A DNA stretch of 64,000 nt from Pseudomonadota bacterium (GCA_021323865.1 JAJPKF010000026.1:61660-125659), one strand, 5' to 3'; positions 33,859 through 43,625 are shown, numbered from the stretch's first letter. Numbers and translations: made by a program. Notes: generated by a model from the letters alone, not told the origin.

Positions 33859-34478
33859 TTCGAGTCGCCGTGCATGCCCGGTCGGCTCTCATTCGGGCTG
33901 GTCTGGAGCGTGCCGTCGAGGGATTGGCGGATACCCTGCTGGTCGCTCGAACCGGGGAACTCGAGGAGCTGGATCGGCAGCTCGAGGAAACGCGTCCCGA
34001 TCTGCTCCTGATCGACGTGCCGGCGGACGAAGGCTTGTCGCTCTCGGCAGTCCTGACACTTGCTCCTGCCGTGGTGGCTCTCGCGGGCGGTCCCACAACC
34101 ATGGGCGCCGAGCGAGCGCTGCTCGGCGGCGCCAAGGCGATCTTGCCCCCCAGCGCCTCAATCGAGGAGATCGCGGCCGCGGCAGCCTCGGTTTGCGCCG
34201 GTCTCATCGTCCTCCATCCGACACAGGCCGGTGTGTTGACGGGAGCCACTCGCGCCGTTGGAGACGCCGTCGCGACATCCGGCACCTTGACTGCTCGTGA
34301 GGGCGAGGTGCTGGGTCTGATGGCCGAAGGCCTGGCCAACAAGAGCATCGCGCGGCGGCTGCATATTTCGGAGCACACCGTGAAGTTCCATGTCGGCTCC
34401 ATCCTGGGAAAGCTGAATGCCGAGAGCCGGACGGAGGCCGTTGCCGAGGGATTGCGTAACGGGCTGATCACCGTTTGA
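33855..34478 (+). CDS. LuxR/NarL-family regulator with atypical receiver domain
   Basis: 207 residues from TTG 33855, whose bases overlap the upstream TGA (TTGA), so it is translationally coupled to the protease genes. The C-terminal GerE helix-turn-helix is classical: LTAREGEVLGLMAEGLANKSIARRLHISEHTVKFHVGSILGKL. The amino-terminal half follows the receiver fold and keeps an Asp at the usual place (LLLIDVPADEG), but the switch Thr/Ser after strand 4 is Ala (VVALAGG) and the conserved Lys is lost (GAKAILPPSAS). Normal phosphorelay is therefore unlikely. No kinase is adjacent. Confidence 0.82.
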   Translation: MIRVAVHARSALIRAGLERAVEGLADTLLVARTGELEELDRQLEETRPDLLLIDVPADEGLSLSAVLTLAPAVVALAGGPTTMGAERALLGGAKAILPPSASIEEIAAAAASVCAGLIVLHPTQAGVLTGATRAVGDAVATSGTLTAREGEVLGLMAEGLANKSIARRLHISEHTVKFHVGSILGKLNAESRTEAVAEGLRNGLITV

Positions 34479-34568
34479 GAAGGACCGGCATCGCAGCCCA
34501 TGGTTTAGGTTGGAGAGAGTCGTGGGGCCCAGCCCCCGCCTGCCTGCCGCCACAAGGAGGAATGTGAG

Positions 34569-35177
34569 ATGGCTTTTGAAGTTCCGCCGCTTCCCTACGC
34601 GTACGAGGCCCTGGAGCCGCACGTCGACTCAGAGACGATGCACCTGCATCACGACAAGCACCACCAGGCCTACGTGACCAACCTCAACGCGGCGATCGAC
34701 AAGCACCCGGAGCTGGCCGGCCGAAGCGCGGAGGATCTGCTGCGCGATATCAACTCGGTGCCCGAAGACATACGAGCCGCCGTGCGGAACAACGGCGGTG
34801 GTCATGTGAACCACAGCATGTTCTGGAGCATCATGGGGCCCAACGGCGGCGGAGAGCCCAGCGGCGCGATTGCCGATGCCATCTCCCGCAGCTTCGGTGG
34901 GTTCGAGGAGTTCAAGACGCAATTCAACGACGCCGGGACCAAGCGTTTCGGCAGTGGATGGGCCTGGCTGGTGCGAACCGGCTCCGGTCAGCTCCAGATC
35001 ATTTCGACCGCCAACCAGGACAGTCCGCTGATGGACGGCTCCTTCCCCATCATGGGAAATGACGTCTGGGAGCACGCGTATTACCTGAAGTACCAGAATC
35101 GACGGCCCGAGTATCTCAATGCCTGGTGGAACGTCGTCAACTGGGATGAGGTGAACCGCCGGCTGCAGCAGGGCTAG
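34569..35177 (+). CDS. sodA: Superoxide dismutase, Mn type
   Basis: 202 residues from ATG 34569 with AAGGAGG eight bases upstream. Metal ligands are His27 in [11 protein letters not shown], the His in [11 protein letters not shown], and Asp and His in [24 protein letters not shown] and the Gln in STANQDSP are the arrangement typical of manganese rather than iron enzymes. It converts superoxide to peroxide in the cytoplasm, which fits the peroxiredoxin 3 kb upstream. The convergent Nramp-like gene begins its coding end 34 bases downstream. Confidence 0.95.
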   Translation: MAFEVPPLPYAYEALEPHVDSETMHLHHDKHHQAYVTNLNAAIDKHPELAGRSAEDLLRDINSVPEDIRAAVRNNGGGHVNHSMFWSIMGPNGGGEPSGAIADAISRSFGGFEEFKTQFNDAGTKRFGSGWAWLVRTGSGQLQIISTANQDSPLMDGSFPIMGNDVWEHAYYLKYQNRRPEYLNAWWNVVNWDEVNRRLQQG

Positions 35178-35210
35178 GAGCCGCCACCCCAGCCTGCCGG
35201 CTGTCGGGCG

Positions 35211-36518
35211 TCAGCGAACCGCGTTGTAGAGGAGCGCCAGGTCGGCGAGTCCCATGATTGCGGCCGCTGCGATGACACCTGCCCGTTCCCAGACGGTGGC
35301 CACGTACGCGCCCATCAGCCGTGAACGCGTGGCCAGCAGGATGATGACGACCAGCAGCGGAGGCGCCACGATCCCGTTCAGGATCTGGGAATATAGCAGG
35401 GCTTTGATGGGACTGAAGCCACTGATTGCGAGCTGCACGCCCGCCAGGAGCGACAGGGCGATCACGCTGTAGAACCCGGGGGCGGCGAATGCTTGCCGGC
35501 CCAGCCCCATCCGCCATCCGAACGTGCCCGATAGGGCATATCCCGTGGAGACGGCCAGGATGGGAATGGCGACGAAGCCGGACCCGAGGATGCCGATGGA
35601 GAAAAGAACGGACGCCGCAGGTCCCGCGACCGGTCGAAGTGCGTGGGCGGCTTGAGCAGCCGTGTTGACGGACTGATGGTGCGCGAATAGCGTGGCTCCC
35701 GTGGAGATCATGATGAAGCCGGCTACGAGGTTGGACATCAACATACCGGCCGTCACGTCCAGATAGGTGTCGCCCATCTGCTCCACACCCCGACGCTCCT
35801 CTCGCTCGCCGGCAGTCTGCCAGAAGAAGAGATAGGGCGTGATGGTGGTTCCGAGCAGCGCGACCGCGCCCGACACGTACGTCAGATTGAGGCGAATGGG
35901 CGGAACGACAATCTGCAACAGGACCGAGCCCCAATGCGGATGCGCGAGAATCCCTGCGGCGACGTAGGTCAGGAATACCGCAATCAACCACAGGAACAGT
36001 CGTTGAATGGTCTTGAAGTTCTGGAATATGGTGACGTATCCCATCACCACGACCAGCGGAACGATGAAGAGAATGAGCTTGACTCCCGTCAAGAGCTGGA
36101 GGACAGCGGCCATCCCCACCAGGTCGGCTCCGATGGTGGCGATGTTTGCCACCACCAACAGGCTCCCCGCCGCCAGGGCAACGGTCATCCCGAACTCATT
36201 GCGAATCAGCTCGGCCAGTCCGAGTTTCGTTACCGCGCCCAGTCGAGCCGCCACACCCTGTACGGCTATGAGGAGCGGGATGGAGAGGACCAACAGCCAG
36301 AGCTGAGAGAAGCCCGAACTGGCGCCCACGCTCGAGTAGGTGGTGATTCCGGCCGGGTCGTTGTCCGCGCCCCCAGTGATGATGCCGGGTCCGGCGACGC
36401 GAACGACGCGCCGAAGCGTCCGGCCTGGATCCTCCGGCAAGGATTCAGCCTTCTTCACCGTCACCTTCGTCCGGCTCAGCCAAGGGAGTCGGGTTCCGGA
36501 GGGAGCGTTCGGATGCAT
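35211..36518 (-). CDS. Nramp-family divalent-metal transporter with altered metal-site motifs
   Basis: 435 residues with about 11 membrane helices. Helix 1 reads AGPGIITGGADNDPAGITTYSS, where canonical Nramp has DPGN: the Asp is kept, the Asn position is Gly. Helix 6 reads LLGTTITPYLFFWQ in place of the MPH motif, so the Met that selects transition metals is Thr. These changes resemble those reported for Nramp-related Mg transporters, so Mg rather than Mn may be the substrate despite the neighbouring Mn superoxide dismutase. The start at 36518 overlaps the upstream BON gene by 43 bases; a GTG at 36464 is an alternative. Confidence 0.82.
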   Translation of the reverse strand: MHPNAPSGTRLPWLSRTKVTVKKAESLPEDPGRTLRRVVRVAGPGIITGGADNDPAGITTYSSVGASSGFSQLWLLVLSIPLLIAVQGVAARLGAVTKLGLAELIRNEFGMTVALAAGSLLVVANIATIGADLVGMAAVLQLLTGVKLILFIVPLVVVMGYVTIFQNFKTIQRLFLWLIAVFLTYVAAGILAHPHWGSVLLQIVVPPIRLNLTYVSGAVALLGTTITPYLFFWQTAGEREERRGVEQMGDTYLDVTAGMLMSNLVAGFIMISTGATLFAHHQSVNTAAQAAHALRPVAGPAASVLFSIGILGSGFVAIPILAVSTGYALSGTFGWRMGLGRQAFAAPGFYSVIALSLLAGVQLAISGFSPIKALLYSQILNGIVAPPLLVVIILLATRSRLMGAYVATVWERAGVIAAAAIMGLADLALLYNAVR

Positions 36519-37045
36519 TGCGCCCGCGTGCCCTCGAGGCTGGATATGATGCGAACGGCCTCATCCTCGGGAACGCGGTCAATCAGCAGCGCCTTTCCAT
36601 TGCGAATTGCGTCGACCAGATCCTCGAGAGAATCCGAGGGCACTCGGGCAGACTCGGCCAGCTCCCTCAACCGTCGGCGTGCCTCGCGGACACCCTTGTG
36701 AACTTCAGGCACACGGTCGCCATGCCACTTCCAGGCGGAGACCGTCTGAGCGGCCACACGAGCCTCGTCCGCGTTTCCAAACAGCGCCAGCACCGCCTGG
36801 TTGTGTTGAGTCTCGTCGTTTCCCACCACGGTGAGGCGGTTCACGATCTCGTGCTGAGGCGCCGCCGCACGCGCCTCCGCTTCGATCTCCTCAGCCTGGT
36901 CTGCCGATTCGACCGTTCCTTCGAGGGTGACGACCTGCCCGTCGACTTTGACGTAGAGGTCGTTGCCGAGCACGGGATGCGCGCTGTGGCTCTCCTGCAG
37001 GAGAGCCTTGGTCCACCACTCGCGCATCGTGTGGCCGGCTGACAT
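36476..37045 (-). CDS. BON-domain protein
   Basis: 189 residues. The first 75 form a BON domain: LGNDLYVKVDGQVVTLEGTVESADQAEEIEAEARAAA then EIVNRLTVVG. The remaining part is helical and charged, with no second recognisable domain. There is no signal peptide, unlike OsmY, so it is probably cytoplasmic. BON domains bind phospholipid or protein partners. It lies immediately upstream of, and overlaps, the Nramp-like transporter gene, which suggests joint expression. Confidence 0.75.
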   Translation of the reverse strand: MSAGHTMREWWTKALLQESHSAHPVLGNDLYVKVDGQVVTLEGTVESADQAEEIEAEARAAAPQHEIVNRLTVVGNDETQHNQAVLALFGNADEARVAAQTVSAWKWHGDRVPEVHKGVREARRRLRELAESARVPSDSLEDLVDAIRNGKALLIDRVPEDEAVRIISSLEGTRAQCIRTLPPEPDSLG

Positions 37046-37141
37046 GGCTGAACCTCCGTTGGAGAGTCGAAGAAAGCAAGAACTATGCCGGATCTAATGT
37101 AACGTCAAGAGCTTGCCTGCCCGTCGGAACCCACGCGAGCG

Positions 37142-38263
37142 CTAGCCGAGCCGCTTGTGAGGTGCGGCCAGCGTATTGAGATCGGTGGCGAGAGACTCGA
37201 GGCTGGCGAGGTTGCGCACCGAGAGGAACCGGTCCGTGTGCGGAAGGGCCGCCTGCATGCCCTGAGTCAAGGGCGAGTATCCGGAGGAGCCGAGAAGGGG
37301 ATTGAGCCAAATCAGTGCGTGGCTGGTACGACGAAGACGAGCCATCTCACGCTGCAGCAGCTGCACGTCACCCCGGTCCCAGCCGTCGCTGATGATCATA
37401 ATCACCGCCCCATGGGCCCCGACTCGTCGTGACCAATCGCGGTTGAAGCTGCGGAGAACCTCGCCGATACGTGTTCCGCCCGACCAGTCGTGTACTTCCT
37501 CGGAGAGGGCCGGTAGGGCGGCCGCGATGTCTGCGTCAGCAAGGACCGATGTGATGCGGGTCAGCCGCGTACTGAAGAGGAAGATCTCCGTACGCCGAAA
37601 GGCGGTCCCGAGGCTATGCAGGAGATGCAGCAGCATTCGCGTATAGACGTCCATCGAGCCGCTGACGTCGCACAGCAGCACGAGCTTTCGAGGCTTGAGC
37701 TTGGCCCGTGCCCTGGGGATCGACACGATTTCGCCCTGATGGGGTCGGCACGAACGCAAGAGCCGACGCACGTCGATGTCACGCCCGTGCTTCGCCCGTT
37801 CTCGCCGTCGTGAGCGGCGCATCGGAAGCCGCCATCGCAGCGCGCTTAGAAAGCGCCGGGCCTCGTCCAGCTCCGCATCCGTATAGTCGGCGAAGTCACG
37901 CCACAGCAGCCGCTCCATGCGACTGTAGAGGGCCCGGCTGCCGCCCTCTCCCTCTGCATCGAGGTCCAAATCGGTGAGCGAAGGCGGCCGGTCGGCAGGT
38001 TGCGTGAGGGGTGCAGTTGACTCGATCGCCGCAGATTCTGCCGCTTCTGGCCCGGGTACGAGGCTCTCCGGAGGTTCCGCAGTAGGTGCGAAGAGTCCGG
38101 CAAACAGCCGCTCGACGATCGCCACCTCCTCGGGAGAGGATGCCAAAGTGGCGACGGCCGCGTGGCGAACGTCATCGTGTTGATCCAGACCGATGCGCTC
38201 GGCCGCGGCCAGAAAGAGCAGCAGGCGGGGCGTCGAAACGGGCACGCCCTGCGTCCGGAGCAA
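37142..38263 (-). CDS. CoxE-like von Willebrand factor A protein, amino terminus uncertain
   Basis: The frame is open to 38458, but the part above about 38305 overlaps the MoxR gene and is not protein-like. Homology begins near RVVLFGRLLRTQGVPVS, just after the MoxR stop, yet no ATG, GTG or TTG lies there. The first accepted codon is TTG 38263. The C-terminal VWA domain has an intact MIDAS motif LLCDVSGSMD and GGTRIGEVLRSFNRDW. A basic stretch and LRWRLPMRRSRRRERAKHG precede it. CoxE proteins act with MoxR ATPases in metal-enzyme maturation. The true start is probably non-canonical or coupled to the MoxR stop. Confidence 0.75.
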   Translation of the reverse strand: MLRTQGVPVSTPRLLLFLAAAERIGLDQHDDVRHAAVATLASSPEEVAIVERLFAGLFAPTAEPPESLVPGPEAAESAAIESTAPLTQPADRPPSLTDLDLDAEGEGGSRALYSRMERLLWRDFADYTDAELDEARRFLSALRWRLPMRRSRRRERAKHGRDIDVRRLLRSCRPHQGEIVSIPRARAKLKPRKLVLLCDVSGSMDVYTRMLLHLLHSLGTAFRRTEIFLFSTRLTRITSVLADADIAAALPALSEEVHDWSGGTRIGEVLRSFNRDWSRRVGAHGAVIMIISDGWDRGDVQLLQREMARLRRTSHALIWLNPLLGSSGYSPLTQGMQAALPHTDRFLSVRNLASLESLATDLNTLAAPHKRLG

Positions 38264-38301
38264 GCGACCAAATAGGACGACTCGTCCTTGAAGCGCCTTA
38301 C

Positions 38302-39270
38302 CTACGCCGTCCGTCGTGCGGCCTCGACGAGATCGTTCAGCAAGGGGCCGTGGAGCTGTGCCAGATCCTCCTGGTTCTTTATCAGGATGCCGAGCGTCAG
38401 CCTCGTTGTGTCCTCGTCCAAGTCGTCCACGCCGAGCAGCGCAAGCGACCGGGCCCAATCCAGAGTTTCCGCCGTACCTGGGGGCTTGTATATGTCGAGA
38501 GCGCGCGTCCGCTGCACGAATTCAACAATCTGCCGCCGCAAGGAAGCGGTGATCGCGGGAGCCCTAGCGCGAAGGATGGCAATCTCCTTCTGCACGGACG
38601 GGTATTCGATCCAGTGGTACAGGCAGCGGCGCTTCAGGGCATCGTGTAGCTCCCGCGTCCGGTTGGAGGTGATCACCACGACGGGCGGAGGATCGGCGCG
38701 GATGGTGCCGATCTCCGGGATGGTCACCTGGAAGTCGGACAGCACCTCGAGGAGGAAGGCATCGAATTCGTCGTCGGCTCGATCCAGCTCGTCAATGAGC
38801 AGTACCGGAGGCGAGTGCTCGGAGCCTCCCTCCAACGCCTGCAGGATCGGCCTGCTGATCAGGAACTCGCGGCTGAAGACATCGGGCACATGATGCCCTC
38901 CCGCTTCGGCCATTCGAATCGCGAGGATCTGCCGCGCATAGTTCCACTCGTACATCGCCGACCCGATGTCAATGCCCTCATATCCCTGCAGCCGGATCAA
39001 GCGGGTGTCCAGCATGGAGGCGAGCACCTTGCCCACCTCCGTCTTGCCGACTCCCGCTTCACCCTCCAGGAGGAGAGGCTTCCGGAGGCTCAGCCCTAGA
39101 AAGACGGCTGCCGCGAGGCCCCGATCGGCCACATACTGTTGGGCCTCCAAGCCGGCCTGCACGTCGTCGATGGAGGCGAACACGGCACATTCTAGGGGGC
39201 GGCGGGCCGATTCCCGAGCCGCATCGCCCGGCTCTTTAGCCTTGCCAGACCCCTTGTGCGGCGGGCTCAC
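38302..39270 (-). CDS. MoxR-family AAA+ ATPase (CoxD-like)
   Basis: 322 residues from GTG 39270; a GTG at 39183 (FASIDDVQAGLEAQQYVADRG) fits related proteins better and would avoid overlap with the upstream gene. Walker A is LLLEGEAGVGKTEVGK, Walker B VLLIDELDRAD, followed by sensor 1 VVVITSNRTREL and the arginine finger region LKRRCLYHWIEYP. MoxR ATPases work with VWA partners as chaperones that insert cofactors; the adjacent CoxE-like gene is such a partner. No carbon-monoxide dehydrogenase genes are in the window. Confidence 0.87.
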   Translation of the reverse strand: MSPPHKGSGKAKEPGDAARESARRPLECAVFASIDDVQAGLEAQQYVADRGLAAAVFLGLSLRKPLLLEGEAGVGKTEVGKVLASMLDTRLIRLQGYEGIDIGSAMYEWNYARQILAIRMAEAGGHHVPDVFSREFLISRPILQALEGGSEHSPPVLLIDELDRADDEFDAFLLEVLSDFQVTIPEIGTIRADPPPVVVITSNRTRELHDALKRRCLYHWIEYPSVQKEIAILRARAPAITASLRRQIVEFVQRTRALDIYKPPGTAETLDWARSLALLGVDDLDEDTTRLTLGILIKNQEDLAQLHGPLLNDLVEAARRTA

Positions 39271-39787
39271 CGCTTCGGTCCAGGGCCTCCACCGCCTCGT
39301 CGACCGTGTCCACCACGGTCAAGAGATCGAGATCCCGGTTGGAGACGACGAGGTTGGCCCGAAAGGCATCCAGCATGGCTCGCCAGACCGGGCCCACGAG
39401 AATGACCGGCTTGTGCGGCATCAGCTCCATCTGTCGGAGGTTCCAGGCGAGCGCCACCTCCCCCAGTGTGCCGGCGCCACCGGAGAGGGCGATCAGGGCG
39501 TCGCTCTCGATCAATGCCTCAATGCGTTGGAACAGGCTTTCCGCCGCCCTCTCCTCCGATAGGAAGCGGTTGGCCTGCAAGCGGGACGACCAGGGCGCCA
39601 TGGTGACGCCAATGACCTGACCCTCCGCCTCACTCGCTCCGCGACTCACTGCCTCCATGAGGCCGCCATAGCCTCCCGACAGGATGACGTCGCCGCGCGA
39701 GCCGAGAATCGACCCCAAACGGACGGCCTCGCAATACTCGTCGGTGTCTGCAGCGAGTCGGGCAGAACCGAATATCGTGACCCGCAC
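39236..39787 (-). CDS. LOG-family protein (nucleotide phosphoribohydrolase-like)
   Basis: 183 residues from GTG 39787, Rossmann-like: MRVTIFGSARLAADTDEY and ILSGGYGGLMEAVSRGASEA are typical of LOG/TIGR00730 proteins. The second motif PGGxGTxxE is seen as LSGGAGTLGEVALAW, with Pro replaced by Ser. The family releases the base or ribose-phosphate from nucleoside monophosphates. Its place directly after cytidine deaminase (stop codons two bases apart) supports a nucleotide-salvage role. Confidence 0.8.
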   Translation of the reverse strand: MRVTIFGSARLAADTDEYCEAVRLGSILGSRGDVILSGGYGGLMEAVSRGASEAEGQVIGVTMAPWSSRLQANRFLSEERAAESLFQRIEALIESDALIALSGGAGTLGEVALAWNLRQMELMPHKPVILVGPVWRAMLDAFRANLVVSNRDLDLLTVVDTVDEAVEALDRSGEPAAQGVWQG

Positions 39788-39789
39788 GC

Positions 39790-40200
39790 TCAGGCCCTGG
39801 CGCCCGGCAGCTCGAAGCCCAGGAACAATAGCTCTCCCACGGTCTTTGAGCCGACGCGGTCGATGTCGACAATGGCGTCTCTTCCCATCTGGTCCAGGGC
39901 GATCTGCCGGCAGGCGCCGCAGGGAGTGAGATTGACGGGGTCGGCCCCCTCAGGCGCGTCCACGCAGGCGACGGCGAGCCGCACGGGTCGCACACCCTGG
40001 GAGACGGCCGCGAAGAGGGCAACCCGCTCCGCACAGCAGGACAGGCCGTAGCTGGCCGATTCGACATTGCAGCCGCGGACAATCTCACCGCCGGCCCCCA
40101 GAACGGCAGCCCCCACGCGGAATCGGGAGTACGGAGCGTGGGCATGAACGGCGGCCCGGCGAGCTTCCTCGAGTAAGGAGCGCTCCGCGCTCGCGGTCAC
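39790..40200 (-). CDS. cdd: Cytidine deaminase
   Basis: 136 residues. HAPYSRFRVGAAVLG binds substrate. The zinc site is CAERVALF with the catalytic Glu, plus PCGACRQIALD carrying the two further Cys ligands. The length is normal for the homotetrameric bacterial enzyme, which converts cytidine or deoxycytidine to uridine. The GTG start overlaps the greA stop (GTGA), so it is translationally coupled to greA. Confidence 0.92.
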   Translation of the reverse strand: MTASAERSLLEEARRAAVHAHAPYSRFRVGAAVLGAGGEIVRGCNVESASYGLSCCAERVALFAAVSQGVRPVRLAVACVDAPEGADPVNLTPCGACRQIALDQMGRDAIVDIDRVGSKTVGELLFLGFELPGARA

Positions 40201-40664
40201 TCGATGCTCAGGATGGTGACGGTCTTTGATTGCCCCGCCGGGGTCTGGTAGCTGACGGACTCACCCGGGACGTGGCCCAGGAGCGCGGCTCCCAGGGGAG
40301 ACTCGTCCGAGAGGAGACCCTCGGAGGGTCGCGCGCTCAGCTTGCTGACCACGCGGAAGGAGCGCTCGCCCCCGCTTTCGTCCTTGATGTGAACGAGATT
40401 CCCCAAACCGATGGCGTCCGCCTGAGGCTCGACGACCACCGCATTGCGGACGACGTACTCGAGCTCGGCGATCCGGCCCTCGATGTGGGCCTGCTGCTCC
40501 TTCGCGTCGTGGTAGGCGCCGTTCTCCGACAGGTCGCCGTCGGCGGCCGCGCGGCCGATCTTCCCGGCGATCTCGGGTCGTTTAACGGAGATGAGCTGAG
40601 TCAGCTCCTGTTCGAGACGGCGCTTTTCTTCTGCCGTCATTTGCACTTGTTGCTCAACAGACAT
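40197..40664 (-). CDS. greA: Transcription elongation factor GreA
   Basis: 155 residues from ATG 40664; the track start, TTG 40673, gives three more residues. The amino-terminal coiled coil (TAEEKRRLEQELTQLI) holds the acidic tip DGDLSENGAYHDAKEQQ that enters the RNA polymerase secondary channel to stimulate transcript cleavage. The C-terminal FKBP-like part is GNLVHIKDESGGERSFRVVS and ESPLGAALLGHVPGESVSY. It heads a minus-strand operon greA-cdd-LOG-moxR-coxE-like. A hairpin with a U-rich tail precedes the gene. Confidence 0.95.
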   Translation of the reverse strand: MSVEQQVQMTAEEKRRLEQELTQLISVKRPEIAGKIGRAAADGDLSENGAYHDAKEQQAHIEGRIAELEYVVRNAVVVEPQADAIGLGNLVHIKDESGGERSFRVVSKLSARPSEGLLSDESPLGAALLGHVPGESVSYQTPAGQSKTVTILSIE

Positions 40665-40694
40665 GGAAACCAATCTTGAGACAAAATAAAAATA

Positions 40695-40711
40695 AGCCTC
40701 GCACAGAGGCT
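40695..40711 (-). terminator. Terminator-like hairpin in the greA leader
   Basis: Read on the minus strand: AGCCTC-TGTGC-GAGGCT followed by TATTTTTATTTTG. This is a complete intrinsic terminator ending about 18 bases before the greA ATG. It could attenuate greA, as a leader terminator does in E. coli, or end transcription arriving from gyrB through the antisense of the intervening gene. Confidence 0.65.
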
Positions 40712-40831
40712 ACTGGCCATTGTACGCCCGGCTCGCCGACCTGGTCAAGCGCCCCGATGACCTTGGAGGACGTTCCGAGCCGAAGCGGCTTACACACAGC
40801 GGTTCGAACGAGGCAGGGAGATACCACTCTG

Positions 40832-41251
40832 GTGATTCAAGCGCCGGTTCCTGGCCAGACAGCCACGGTCAGACGGACCTTCACGCTGAAGCACATTCGG
40901 TCGTTTCTGGCCATCACCGCGGAGAGCAACCCGCTGCATCTGGACCCGGCCTATGCCGAGTATGCGCCGCTTGGCCGGCCGGTTGTTCCGGGCACCCTGG
41001 TGGCCGGCCTGTTTGAAAGTATGATCACAACCCTGCTTCCCGGTCCCGCACCAGTCCTCAATGGCCAGATGCTGAAGTTCCTCCATCCGGTGTATGTCGG
41101 AGAGACGGTGACGGCCGATGTGACAGTCGAGGAAATTCGAGAGCGTCACGGCGTCGCCCGATTGGGGCTGCGGGCAACCACTGCTCGGGGCATCTGCATC
41201 GAGGGGGAAGCGGTCGCGCGCGTCCCCAGGAATCACGGCTCCAGCGGCTAG
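40832..41251 (+). CDS. MaoC-like acyl dehydratase ((R)-hydratase family)
   Basis: 139 residues from GTG 40832 (GGGAG 11 bases upstream). The track start at 40676 runs back across the greA leader. The hot-dog fold reads VRRTFTLKHIRSFLAIT, then the hydratase-2 motif ESNPLHLDPAYAEY and PVVPGTLVAGLFESM. The catalytic Asp of the usual DxNPxH motif is Glu here, while the His is kept. MaoC/PhaJ enzymes hydrate enoyl-CoA thioesters. The Asp-to-Glu change may alter activity. The gene stands alone between gyrB and greA. Confidence 0.75.
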   Translation: MIQAPVPGQTATVRRTFTLKHIRSFLAITAESNPLHLDPAYAEYAPLGRPVVPGTLVAGLFESMITTLLPGPAPVLNGQMLKFLHPVYVGETVTADVTVEEIRERHGVARLGLRATTARGICIEGEAVARVPRNHGSSG

Positions 41252-41254
41252 CCC

Positions 41255-43198
<1,944 letters not shown>

Positions 43199-43260
43199 TC
43201 ACTCCCACTCACACGGCAAGGCCAAATTGCCGCCCGCCTATACTACCGGCGACACTCTCA

Positions 43261-43269
43261 ATTGTATCA
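43261..43269 (-). promoter_or_regulatory. Candidate extended -10 promoter of gyrB
   Basis: On the minus strand TGATACAAT (TGn plus TACAAT) lies about 78 bases before the gyrB ATG. No good -35 box is seen 17 bases upstream, which extended -10 promoters can tolerate. Confidence 0.35.
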
Positions 43270-43382
43270 GTACAAGGTCAAACTTGGCCAGTTTTTCGGG
43301 AAAATCGACACCATTCAACCTCTTGACGAGACCGCCGATTATAGGCGACGCCACCATAGGACGCGAGTGGCAAGTGGTACGG

Positions 43383-43411
43383 TTGACGACACGAGTGCCA
43401 TGGGCTATATT
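43383..43411 (+). promoter_or_regulatory. Near-consensus sigma-70 promoter for the 54-aa membrane protein
   Basis: TTGACG (43383-43388), exactly 17 bases, then TATATT (43406-43411). It is the best promoter in the window. Transcription would start near 43418, about 42 bases before the ATG at 43460. Confidence 0.72.
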
Positions 43412-43412
43412 A

Positions 43413-43440
43413 GAACAGGTGGTCTATAGTACACCTGTTC
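43413..43440 (+). promoter_or_regulatory. Palindromic operator over the transcription start
   Basis: A perfect 9-bp inverted repeat GAACAGGTG-N10-CACCTGTTC begins two bases after the -10 box and covers the expected transcription start and the next 20 bases. Arm centres are 19 bases apart, about two helical turns, which suits a dimeric repressor bound on one DNA face. The regulator is unknown. Confidence 0.65.
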
Positions 43441-43459
43441 GATACAGGAGAGTGTAGCC

Positions 43460-43624
43460 ATGCGCAGTCGGGTTGGACGCTATGCCTACCGCGATCGGAG
43501 CGGCGATGCCGTCGCCGCCGTGGACGAGCTGATGACCGTCCTCGGCGAGCGTATGCCGCAGATCCTGCTCTTCAGCCTCTTCTGTCTGGTGTGGGCGGCC
43601 GTCTTTACGCTGGTGCTGCGCTGA
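43460..43624 (+). CDS. 54-residue single-helix membrane protein (not in ORF track)
   Basis: ATG 43460 with AGGAG nine bases upstream and TGA at 43622. The protein begins with a basic segment (MRSRVGRYAYRDRSG), continues with AVAAVDELMTVLGERM and ends in one membrane helix, QILLFSLFCLVWAAVFTLVL, with a final Arg. It fell below the track length limit. A strong promoter and palindromic operator stand directly upstream, and its stop is two bases from the convergent proline dehydrogenase stop. No family is recognised. Regulated small membrane proteins of this kind often modulate a larger membrane enzyme or cell division, but no target is implied here. Confidence 0.7.
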   Translation: MRSRVGRYAYRDRSGDAVAAVDELMTVLGERMPQILLFSLFCLVWAAVFTLVLR

Positions 43625-43625
43625 G

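Noticed and set aside
43413-43440. LexA/SOS box
   Set aside because: Half-sites end in GAAC and GTTC, but the 10-base gap between 9-bp arms does not match the LexA operator types I know (GAAC-N4-GTTC and others).
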